Made by a program: the position numbers and the translations under genes
Part shown: positions 52,708 to 64,000 of the stretch, one piece after another
How the letters are laid out: each line of letters starts with the position of its first letter
How positions within the stretch are numbered: the stretch's first letter is position 1
DNA from: Rubellimicrobium aerolatum
GTDB lineage: Bacteria > Pseudomonadota > Alphaproteobacteria > Rhodobacterales > Rhodobacteraceae
DNA length: 64,000 nt
Assembly: GCF_017872975.1 (NCBI RefSeq)
Contig: NZ_JAGGJP010000005.1
Span: 62,001-126,000, forward strand
Direction: 5' to 3'
The notes under the pieces: generated by a model
The model's database searches: none
What the model was told of the DNA's origin: nothing
The model's input: the letters and a program-made list of their open reading frames with translations, nothing else

Positions 52708-53774
52708 ACTTTTCCAGCGACAACGCCGGGCCGGTGCATCCGCGCGTGATGGGCGCTCTCATCGACGCGAACGAGGGGCACGCGCCCGCCTATGGGGCGG
52801 ACCGCTGGACCGGGGAGGCCGTGGCGCGGGTGCGGGAGGTCTTCGAGGCGCCCGAGGCGGCCGTGCATCTGGTGGCGACGGGGACGGCGGCGAACGCGCT
52901 GGCGCTCGCGGCGCTGGCCCGGCCGTGGGACGCGGTGTTCTGCACCGAGATGGCCCATATCCACGAGGACGAGTGCAACGCGCCCGAGGCCTTCACCGGC
53001 GGGGCCAAGCTGATCGCCCTGCCCGCGCCGCTGGCCAAGCTGGAGCCGGAGGTCCTGCGGGCGGCCATGGCGCGGCTGGGGAGCGTGCACGGGCCGCAGG
53101 TGGGGCCGGTGTCGGTGACGCAGGCGACCGAGAAGGGCACGGTCTACCGGCCCGAGGAGATCCGGGCGGTGGCGGCGGTGGCGCGCGGGTTCGGCGCGAA
53201 GGTTCATCTGGATGGCGCGCGGCTGGCCAACGCGCTGGTCGCGGTGGGCTGCTCGCCGGCGGAGATGACGTGGAAGGCGGGCGTGGATGTCGTCAGCCTG
53301 GGCGGCACCAAGAACGGGTTGATGGGGGCCGAGGCGGTGGTCTGCTTCGACCCGACCCTGTCATGGGAGATGGAACTGCGGCGCAAACGGGCGGCGCACC
53401 TGTTCAGCAAGCACCGCTACCTCGGCGCGCAGATGGCGGCCACCCTGACGGACGGGCTCTGGCTGGAGACGGCGCGGGCGGCCAACGCCGCGCTGGGGCT
53501 GCTGGTCGAGGGGCTGCGGTCCTTGGGCGTCGCGCCGGAGTGGGAGCCGGAGGCGAACCTCGTCTTCGTGCGGCTGCCGCGCGCCATGCACCAAAGGCTG
53601 CGGGCGGCGGGGGCGAGCTACCACCTGTGGGAGGGGCCGCTGGAGACGGGCGACCCGGAGGAGCCGCTGCTCTGCCGCCTCGTCTGCGACTGGTCGGTCG
53701 GAACCGGCGCGGTGGACCGATTCCTCGCCGTCGCGGCGGAGCGGCCCGTTCCGGCCACCATCCCCCCGTGCTAA
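52704..53774 (+). CDS. low-specificity L-threonine aldolase
   Basis: A 356-residue fold-type I PLP enzyme: NFSSDNAGPVHPRVMGAL at the N-terminus, VHLDGARLANALVA with the PLP-binding Asp, and the Schiff-base Lys in SLGGTKNGLMGAE. It cleaves L-threonine and allo-threonine to glycine and acetaldehyde. The start is GTG inside the ycgN stop (GTGA). Confidence 0.95.
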   Translation: MNFSSDNAGPVHPRVMGALIDANEGHAPAYGADRWTGEAVARVREVFEAPEAAVHLVATGTAANALALAALARPWDAVFCTEMAHIHEDECNAPEAFTGGAKLIALPAPLAKLEPEVLRAAMARLGSVHGPQVGPVSVTQATEKGTVYRPEEIRAVAAVARGFGAKVHLDGARLANALVAVGCSPAEMTWKAGVDVVSLGGTKNGLMGAEAVVCFDPTLSWEMELRRKRAAHLFSKHRYLGAQMAATLTDGLWLETARAANAALGLLVEGLRSLGVAPEWEPEANLVFVRLPRAMHQRLRAAGASYHLWEGPLETGDPEEPLLCRLVCDWSVGTGAVDRFLAVAAERPVPATIPPC

Positions 53775-53803
53775 GGCCCCGGCGCGTGTAGAAGGATTCG
53801 CCC

Positions 53804-54823
53804 ATGCCCATCCATGTCGAGCCGAAGCTGATCGCCGGCAACTCCAACCAGAGCCTCGCCAAGGCGGTCGCGCGGCGGATGTCGCTGCACCGGGGCGTGG
53901 CGGTGGACCTCGTGCAGGCGCGGGTGGAGCGGTTCAACGACCAGGAGATCTTCGTCGAGGTCTTCGAGAACGTCCGCGGCGAGGACATGTTCATCATCCA
54001 GAGCACGTCGAACCCGGCGAACGATACGCTGATGGAGCTGATGATCATGACCGACGCGCTGCGCCGGTCGAGCGCGCACCGCATCACCGCCGTGATCCCC
54101 TATTTCGGCTACGCCCGGCAGGACCGCCGCGCCAAGGCCCGCACGCCGATCAGCGCCAAGCTGGTCGCGAACCTGCTGACGCGCGCGGGGATCGACCGGG
54201 TGCTGACGCTGGACCTGCACGCGGCGCAGATCCAGGGCTTCTTCGACGTGCCGGTGGACAACCTGTACGCCGCGCCGGTCTTTGCCCTGGACATCGAGCA
54301 CCACTTCAACGGGCGCACCGCCGAGATGACGGTGGTCTCGCCCGACGTGGGCGGCGTGGCCCGCGCGCGGGAGCTGGCGCAGCGGATCGGCTGCGGCCTC
54401 GCCATCGTGGACAAGCGCCGCGCCCGCGCCGGCGAGATCGCCGAGATGACGGTGATCGGGGACGTGAAGGACCAGATCTGCGTGATCGTGGACGACATCG
54501 TGGACACGGCCGGGACGCTGTGCAAGGCCGCCGAGCTGCTGTGCGAGCACGGCGCCAAGGAGGTCCACGCCTACATCACCCACGGCGTCCTGTCGGGGCC
54601 GGCGGTGGAGCGGGTGTCGGGGTCCATGCTGAAGAGCCTCGTCATCACCGATTCCATCGAGCCCACGGACAAGGTGAAGGCGGCGCACAACATCCGCATC
54701 GTGCCGACCGCGCCGATGTTCGCGCAGGCGATCCTGAACATCTGGAACGGTACCTCGGTGTCGTCGCTGTTCGAGGCCGACAGCCTCGCGCCGATCTACG
54801 AGGGGATGTATTCGCGGGGATGA
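53804..54823 (+). CDS. prs: ribose-phosphate pyrophosphokinase
   Basis: A 339-residue PRPP synthetase. [36 protein letters not shown] and the PRPP loop [13 protein letters not shown] are diagnostic. It makes PRPP for purine, pyrimidine, His and Trp synthesis. It is somewhat longer than the usual 315 residues, as in relatives. Followed by two terminator hairpins before the convergent atp operon. Confidence 0.97.
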   Translation: MPIHVEPKLIAGNSNQSLAKAVARRMSLHRGVAVDLVQARVERFNDQEIFVEVFENVRGEDMFIIQSTSNPANDTLMELMIMTDALRRSSAHRITAVIPYFGYARQDRRAKARTPISAKLVANLLTRAGIDRVLTLDLHAAQIQGFFDVPVDNLYAAPVFALDIEHHFNGRTAEMTVVSPDVGGVARARELAQRIGCGLAIVDKRRARAGEIAEMTVIGDVKDQICVIVDDIVDTAGTLCKAAELLCEHGAKEVHAYITHGVLSGPAVERVSGSMLKSLVITDSIEPTDKVKAAHNIRIVPTAPMFAQAILNIWNGTSVSSLFEADSLAPIYEGMYSRG

Positions 54824-54843
54824 CGCCACCCCCGGTCGGGACG

Positions 54844-54871
54844 AAGGGCCGCCCCGAGGGGCGGCCCTTTT
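54844..54871 (+). terminator. intrinsic terminator of prs
   Basis: Stem AAGGGCCGCCCC/GGGGCGGCCCTT, 20 bp after the stop, followed by TTTTGCG. Confidence 0.85.
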
Positions 54872-54890
54872 GCGTTGAGGCTTAAGCAAA

Positions 54891-54920
54891 AAGGGGCCCC
54901 GCGTCGCCGCGAGGCCCCTT
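54891..54920 (-). terminator. intrinsic terminator of the atp operon
   Basis: Stem AAGGGGCC/GGCCCCTT with an inner GC-rich loop, 21 bp after atpC. On the minus strand the stem is followed by TTTTTGC. Confidence 0.82.
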
Positions 54921-54941
54921 GTTCCGTTCCTTGCGGCCCGA

Positions 54942-55343
54942 TCAGCGCGCGCCGATGGCCTCGATGTCGGCCAGCGCCTTCGCGGCCTCGTCGGCGCGGC
55001 TCGTGTCGCCGGTGGCCTGCGCCGCCGTGACCGCCTCGCGGGCCTCGGCGACCAGCCGGGCGTGGACCTCGGGGGTCACCTCGGCGCGGGGGAGCGCCTG
55101 CTCGGCCAGGACGGAGACGCCGGTCGCGGTGATCTCGGCGAAGCCGCCGGAAACCACGAAGTCGTCGGTGCCGCCCGCGTGGACCACGCGCAGCACGCCG
55201 GGGCGCAGGGTGGTGATGGTGGGGACGTGCCCCGCCATCGCCGTGAGATCGCCGTCGGTGCCGGGGATCTGGACCTCGCGGGCCTGGAGGGAGGACAGCC
55301 TCCGCTCCGGGCTCACGAGGTTGAAGTCGAGCGTGTCGGCCAT
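54942..55343 (-). CDS. atpC: ATP synthase epsilon subunit
   Basis: A 133-residue protein: LDFNLVSPERRLSSLQAREV, DLTAMAGHVPTITTLRPG and FVVSGGFAEI form the N-terminal beta sandwich, and the last 45 residues form the helical hairpin. It is part of the F1 central stalk. Last gene of the operon, 4 bp after atpD. Confidence 0.95.
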   Translation of the reverse strand: MADTLDFNLVSPERRLSSLQAREVQIPGTDGDLTAMAGHVPTITTLRPGVLRVVHAGGTDDFVVSGGFAEITATGVSVLAEQALPRAEVTPEVHARLVAEAREAVTAAQATGDTSRADEAAKALADIEAIGAR

Positions 55344-55347
55344 GGGA

Positions 55348-57946
<2,599 letters not shown>

Positions 57947-57960
57947 CCCCTATCCCACCC

Positions 57961-59499
57961 TTACGCGAAGTCGCGCGCGTATTCGTCGAGCGCGGAGCGG
58001 ATCGCCTTCTCGGCGTCGCCCGCGATCTTCGGGTCCTGCGTCGTGATCATGTCGAGCACGTCGCGGCGGCGGTTGCGGAGGTGGCTCAGCATCCCGGCCT
58101 CCCAGCGGCCGACCTGGTTCACCGGGATCTTGTCCAGGTAGCCCTTGGTGCCGGCGTAGATGACGCAGACGATTTCCGCGTTCGTCAGCGGCGAGTATTG
58201 CGGCTGCTTCATCAGCTCGGTCAGGCGCGCGCCCCGGTTGAGGAGGGCCTGCGTCGAGGCGTCGAGGTCCGAGCCGAACTGCGCGAAGGCGGCCATCTCG
58301 CGGTATTGCGCGAGCTCCAGCTTCACGGGGCCGGCGACGGACTTCATCGCCTTGGTCTGGGCCGAGGAGCCCACCCGCGACACCGAGAGGCCGGTGTTCA
58401 CGGCGGGGCGGATGCCCTGGTAGAACAGCTCGGACTCAAGGAAGATCTGGCCGTCGGTGATCGAGATCACGTTGGTCGGGATGTAGGCCGAGATGTCGCC
58501 GGCCTGCGTTTCCACGATGGGGAGCGCGGTCAGCGAGCCCGCGCCGTGATCCTCGTTCAGCTTGGCCGAGCGTTCCAGCAGGCGGGAGTGGAGATAGAAC
58601 ACGTCGCCCGGATAGGCTTCGCGCCCCGGCGGGCGGCGGAGGAGGAGCGACATCTGGCGGTAGGCCACGGCCTGTTTGGAGAGGTCGTCGTAGATGATGA
58701 GCGCGTGGCGGCCGTTGTCGCGGAAGAACTCGGCCATGGCGGTCGCGGCGTAGGGCGCGAGGAACTGCATCGGCGCGGGGTCCGAGGCGGTCGCGGCGAC
58801 GACGACGGTGTAGGCGAAGGCCCCCGTCTCCTCCAGGCGGCGGACGAGTTGGGCGACGGTCGAGCGCTTCTGGCCCACGGCGACGTAGACGCAGTAGAGC
58901 TTCTTCGATTCGTCGGCGCCGGCGGCCTCGTTGTAGACCTTCTGGTTGATGATCGCGTCGAGGGCGATGGCCGACTTGCCGGTCTGGCGGTCGCCGATGA
59001 TGAGCTCGCGCTGGCCACGGCCGATCGGGATCATGGCGTCCACGGACTTGAGGCCGGTCGCCATGGGTTCATGGACCGACTTGCGCGGGATGATGCCGGG
59101 GGCCTTGACGTCGGCGACGCGGCGTTCGGTGAAGGCGATGGGGCCCTTGCCGTCGATGGGGTTGCCGAGCGCGTCCACCACGCGGCCCAGCAACGCGTCA
59201 CCGGCGGGCACGTCCACGATGGACTGCGTGCGCTTGACGGTGTCGCCTTCCTTGATGTCCCGGTCCGAGCCGAAGATCACGCAGCCGACGTTGTCGGCTT
59301 CGAGGTTCAGCGCCATCCCCATGATGCCGCCCGGGAACTCGACCATCTCGCCGGCCTGGATGTTGTCGAGGCCGTGGATGCGGGCGATGCCGTCGCCGAC
59401 AGAGAGCACGGTGCCCACCTCGGCCACCTCGGCCTCCTGCCCGAAATTCCTGATCTGGTCCCGAAGGATCGCCGAAATCTCGGCCGCCTGGATCGCCAT
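57961..59499 (-). CDS. atpA: ATP synthase alpha subunit
   Basis: A 512-residue regulatory nucleotide-binding subunit: P-loop [32 protein letters not shown] and the C-terminal domain. The start at 59499 shares a base with the atpH stop (TGATG); an ATG one codon earlier is also possible. Confidence 0.99.
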   Translation of the reverse strand: MAIQAAEISAILRDQIRNFGQEAEVAEVGTVLSVGDGIARIHGLDNIQAGEMVEFPGGIMGMALNLEADNVGCVIFGSDRDIKEGDTVKRTQSIVDVPAGDALLGRVVDALGNPIDGKGPIAFTERRVADVKAPGIIPRKSVHEPMATGLKSVDAMIPIGRGQRELIIGDRQTGKSAIALDAIINQKVYNEAAGADESKKLYCVYVAVGQKRSTVAQLVRRLEETGAFAYTVVVAATASDPAPMQFLAPYAATAMAEFFRDNGRHALIIYDDLSKQAVAYRQMSLLLRRPPGREAYPGDVFYLHSRLLERSAKLNEDHGAGSLTALPIVETQAGDISAYIPTNVISITDGQIFLESELFYQGIRPAVNTGLSVSRVGSSAQTKAMKSVAGPVKLELAQYREMAAFAQFGSDLDASTQALLNRGARLTELMKQPQYSPLTNAEIVCVIYAGTKGYLDKIPVNQVGRWEAGMLSHLRNRRRDVLDMITTQDPKIAGDAEKAIRSALDEYARDFA

Positions 59500-60059
59500 C
59501 ATCCCACCTCTTTCATCATGTTCTGGAGTCGGCCGAGCTTGCTGCGGATCGAGGTGTCGATCATGCGCGAGCCCACCCGCACGACGAGCCCGCCGATCAG
59601 CGACCCGTCCACCTTGGTCTTCAGACGGACGCGCTGGCCCACCTGGGCCGCCAGCGTCTCGCCGAGGTTGCGCTCCTGCTCGGGCGTCAGCGGCTCGGCC
59701 GAGACGACCTCGGCCGTGACCTCGCCGCGCGCCACGCTCAGCCGTTCGAGAAGCACGGTCACGAGCTGGGGCAGCACGAACAGGCGGCGCTTCTGGGCCA
59801 TGAGGCCCAGCACGTTCCGCATCACCGGCGACAGGCCCATGCGGGCCGCGATGGCAGCGATGGCCGCGCCCTGCTCCTCGCGCGTGTAGATCGGCGAGGA
59901 GATCAGCGTCCGCAGGTCGGCGCTGTCGGCCAGCGCGGCGTCGAGGGCGTTCAGGTCGGCCTCCAGAGGCTCCAGCCCCCCGTCCTCGCGCGCGAGGTCG
60001 AAGACGGCCTGGGCATAGCGGTTGGCGATGCCGGTCGAGATCGAAGCTGGTTCGGACAC
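59499..60059 (-). CDS. atpH: ATP synthase delta subunit
   Basis: A 186-residue subunit: [16 protein letters not shown] at the N-terminus and [20 protein letters not shown] near the C-terminus. It connects F1 to the peripheral stalk. The start is a GTG ([14 protein letters not shown] follows), with GGAAGG upstream. First gene of the F1 operon; the F0 genes are not in this window, as usual in the order. Confidence 0.95.
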   Translation of the reverse strand: MSEPASISTGIANRYAQAVFDLAREDGGLEPLEADLNALDAALADSADLRTLISSPIYTREEQGAAIAAIAARMGLSPVMRNVLGLMAQKRRLFVLPQLVTVLLERLSVARGEVTAEVVSAEPLTPEQERNLGETLAAQVGQRVRLKTKVDGSLIGGLVVRVGSRMIDTSIRSKLGRLQNMMKEVG

Positions 60060-60239
60060 GTCCACCCTTCCGTTTTGTCGTTGGCCCCCGGTCGCCCTCG
60101 CCGCAGATTCCCGCGCCAAGCGTCCGCCCGGAGCCCGGCCCCGGCGGAGGCATTCATTCGTGGGCGCGTCTAGCAGAGCCTTCCCGGGGTCGCAACGCCT
60201 TGGTCGGGTATTTCGCGGCCGTTGGCGCTAGCGGCGCGG

Positions 60240-60992
60240 TCAGGGCGCGGCCGCGCGACCCGCCGGGGCGGGCAGGCCGTCCAGGATGGAGACGGGCCGG
60301 CGCACCGCCTCGGCGAGGCCGGCGCGGGTGGGGCTGGCGACCTGCTTGCAGGCCTCGACCATCAGGACGCCGCCCGCGGCGAGCGCCGGCATCCGCCGGC
60401 CCGCCGCCTCCATCGCGCCGCCGATCCGCCGCCAGAGCCGCCGCGTCGAGGGCGGCTGGTAGAGGGTGGAATGCCCCCTCTCGATGGCAAAGCCGTGGCG
60501 GCGGAGCACCTGTTCGAGCTGCCCCATCGTGTAGGGGCGCCCATAGCCGAAAGGCGTGGCGTCGGTGCGCGACCAGAGCCCGGCGCGGTTGGGCACCACG
60601 AAGACCGCGCGTCCCCCCGGCCCCAGGACGCGCCAGCATTCCTCCAGCAGCGCGGCCGGATGCTCGCTCGTCTCCAGGCCGTGCATGACCACCAGCTTGT
60701 CCACGAAGCCGGTGGAGATGGGCCAGAGCGTCTCCTCGCAGAGCAGCGACACGTTGGGCTGCCCGGCGGGCCAGGGCATGACGCCCTGCGGCCCCGGCAT
60801 CAGGCCGATGACGCGCCGCGCCTGCCCCAGGTAGGGGCGCAGGAGCGGCACCGCGAAGCCGTAGCCGGCGACGGTCTGGCCCTTGGCCTCGGGCCAGAGC
60901 GCCAGGAGGTCGTCGCGCACGACCCTTTGCGCCGCGCGCCCCAGCGCGCTGCGGTAGTAGAAGTCGCGCAGCTCGGTCACGTCCAGGTGCAT
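60240..60992 (-). CDS. class I SAM-dependent methyltransferase
   Basis: A 250-residue protein. [16 protein letters not shown] replaces the glycine-rich SAM loop; [20 protein letters not shown] then [22 protein letters not shown] match methyltransferase_11-like enzymes of alphaproteobacteria. The target is unknown. It is divergent from gloB, a conserved neighbourhood in which it may act in the same process. An upstream gap of 180 bp separates it from atpH. Confidence 0.88.
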   Translation of the reverse strand: MHLDVTELRDFYYRSALGRAAQRVVRDDLLALWPEAKGQTVAGYGFAVPLLRPYLGQARRVIGLMPGPQGVMPWPAGQPNVSLLCEETLWPISTGFVDKLVVMHGLETSEHPAALLEECWRVLGPGGRAVFVVPNRAGLWSRTDATPFGYGRPYTMGQLEQVLRRHGFAIERGHSTLYQPPSTRRLWRRIGGAMEAAGRRMPALAAGGVLMVEACKQVASPTRAGLAEAVRRPVSILDGLPAPAGRAAAP

Positions 60993-61068
60993 TCACGGGT
61001 TCGCGTTGCGGGGCGCCCTCGGGTTGGGGCAGTCTCTGGCGACCATAGCAAGAGACGAGGCCCCCGCC

Positions 61069-61845
61069 ATGCCCGACCGTGCCCCTGCCCTCACGCTCGT
61101 CACCGTGCCGTGCCTCCGGGACAACTACGCCTTCCTGCTGCACGACGAGGGGAGCGGGGCCACGGCGCTGGTGGACGCGCCCGAGGCCGCGCCGATCCGG
61201 GCCGAGCTGGACCGGCGGGGGTGGCGGCTGTCGGACATCCTGCTGACGCACCATCACGACGACCACATCGCGGGCGTCGAGGCGCTGCGCGAGGGCGCGC
61301 GGGTGATCGGGAACGCCGCCGACGCGGGCCGGCTGCCCCGGCTCGACCTTGCGGTGAACCCCGGCGGGCGGCTGGAGGTCTGCGGCGAGGCGGTGGAGGT
61401 GATCGACACGCCCGGCCACACGGTCGGGCACGTGTCGTTCCACTTCCCAAGGTCCGGGTATGCCTTCACGGCCGACACGCTGATGGCGCTGGGCTGCGGG
61501 CGGCTGTTCGAGGGGACGGCGGCGCAGATGTGGGAGTCGCTCCAGCGGCTCCGGGCGCTGCCGCCCGGGACGGTGGTCTGCTCGGGGCACGAATACACCG
61601 AGGGGAACGCGCGGTTCGCGCTGTCGGTGGATGGGGGGAACGCGAGGCTCCGCGCCCGCGCCGATGCCGTCCAAGCGGCCCGCGCGAAGGGCGAGCCCAC
61701 GGTGCCGTCGCGGCTGGCGGACGAGATCGCGACCAACCCCTTCTTGCGGGCGGACGCCCCCGACCTTATCTCGGCGCTGGACCTGAAGGGCCGCCCGGCG
61801 GCCGAGGTCTTCGCCACCCTCCGCTCCGCGAAGGACAGGTTCTAG
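61069..61845 (+). CDS. gloB: hydroxyacylglutathione hydrolase (glyoxalase II)
   Basis: A 258-residue metallo-beta-lactamase-fold enzyme. The metal motif is THHHDDHIAG, further ligands lie in DTPGHTVGHVSFHF, FTADTLMALGCGRLFEG and SGHEYTEGNARFA; the C-terminal substrate domain ends in TNPFLRAD. It hydrolyses S-lactoylglutathione to lactate. The start at 61069 was chosen by family length. Confidence 0.96.
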   Translation: MPDRAPALTLVTVPCLRDNYAFLLHDEGSGATALVDAPEAAPIRAELDRRGWRLSDILLTHHHDDHIAGVEALREGARVIGNAADAGRLPRLDLAVNPGGRLEVCGEAVEVIDTPGHTVGHVSFHFPRSGYAFTADTLMALGCGRLFEGTAAQMWESLQRLRALPPGTVVCSGHEYTEGNARFALSVDGGNARLRARADAVQAARAKGEPTVPSRLADEIATNPFLRADAPDLISALDLKGRPAAEVFATLRSAKDRF

Positions 61846-61954
61846 GGACGCCCAGGAAACGGGCAGCGTCCCGCGCGCCCCGCCCCTTCGGAACCTTGCG
61901 TGGGGCATCCATCCCCCGCCCATGGGATCGTGATCGTCGTGCCCAAAAAAACCG

Positions 61955-61980
61955 CTTGAAGCGCGGGCGCAAACACCGAT
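61955..61980 (+). promoter_or_regulatory. possible sigma-32-like promoter of clpA
   Basis: CTTGAA at 61955-61960 is a perfect sigma-32 -35 core, followed after 13 bp by CACCGAT, a weak match to CCCCATNT. It lies 73 bp upstream of clpA in a 207-bp gap (61846-62052) that holds no gene; a clpS gene is not seen here. Confidence 0.35.
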
Positions 61981-62052
61981 CTTTAATCCCAAGAGGCCCA
62001 AGGTCGTGTGGGACCCGCGTCCCCACCCGGCCCCCGACAGAGGAGCACGCAA

Positions 62053-64000
<1,948 letters not shown>

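Overview
This window is a very GC-rich chromosomal segment from an alphaproteobacterium, most likely of the Rhodobacterales (Rhodobacteraceae/Roseobacteraceae). The evidence is a gcrA gene, CtrA-type operator sites (TTAA-N7-TTAA), several small protein families largely confined to this class (DUF2852, DUF3572, DUF1467, DUF1150), a fused ATP sulfurylase/APS kinase, and an atpHAGDC operon carrying the extra gene-X frame between gamma and beta. No rRNA, tRNA, CRISPR array or intact transposase was found. Almost all of the window is housekeeping DNA.

Layout. 0-6.7 kb: the 3' end of a 2-hydroxyacid dehydrogenase, three small envelope genes, gcrA, and a divergent zinc-uptake cluster (zur-znuC-znuB against znuA) whose shared control region holds three palindromic Zur boxes. 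6.7-16.3 kb: a FAS1 protein, a decayed ccdAB toxin-antitoxin remnant, HAD and DUF3572 genes, a PleD-like diguanylate cyclase behind a perfect CtrA site, TrhA, an M48 lipoprotein protease, nitroreductase, EI24, DUF1467, methylmalonyl-CoA epimerase, a second response regulator behind a CtrA-like site, and a GNAT enzyme. 16.3-25.1 kb: aspS, pabB-pabC, an amino acid permease and carB. 25.1-26.5 kb: an AT-richer island with one orphan gene, followed by non-coding repeats. 26.5-44.3 kb: Nudix, a 1242-residue hybrid PAS/GAF histidine kinase, ydcH-purE-purK, hsp20-DUF1150, cytochrome b561, sat/cysC, divergent trxB and lrp, lgt-midA-pgeF, ubiK, ybjN, proC-csaA-dehydrogenase and tdk. 44.3-49.3 kb: an inverted copy of the 26-kb repeat, groES-groEL under CIRCE control, and a Gly/Tyr/Gln-rich BON protein. 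49.4-64 kb: ppaC, a HAD phosphatase, ribF-ycgN-threonine aldolase, prs, the F1 ATP synthase operon, a methyltransferase divergent from gloB, and the first two thirds of clpA.

The genes are tightly packed. ATGA, TGATG, GTGA and TTGA stop/start overlaps mark translationally coupled operons: zur-znuC-znuB, pabB-pabC, ydcH-purE-purK, hsp20-DUF1150, lgt-midA-pgeF, proC-csaA-dehydrogenase, ribF-ycgN-ltaA and atpH-A-G-X-D-C. Stress control can be read directly from the DNA: CIRCE/HrcA at groESL, and a sigma-32-like promoter at hsp20 and possibly at clpA.

The most unusual content is non-coding. A roughly 340-bp repeat occurs in inverted orientation at 26.2 and 44.3 kb, each copy next to a 72-73-bp hairpin element with GTAGGGTGGGTG ends. 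A short motif of this repeat also occurs at 16.1 kb. A second family of repeats (core GTATTTGGGCCAAGTTGA and variants) sits beside intrinsic-terminator hairpins at seven places, sometimes as head-to-head palindromes. I see no convincing new multi-gene system; the repeats, the low-GC orphan and the low-complexity BON protein are the best leads.
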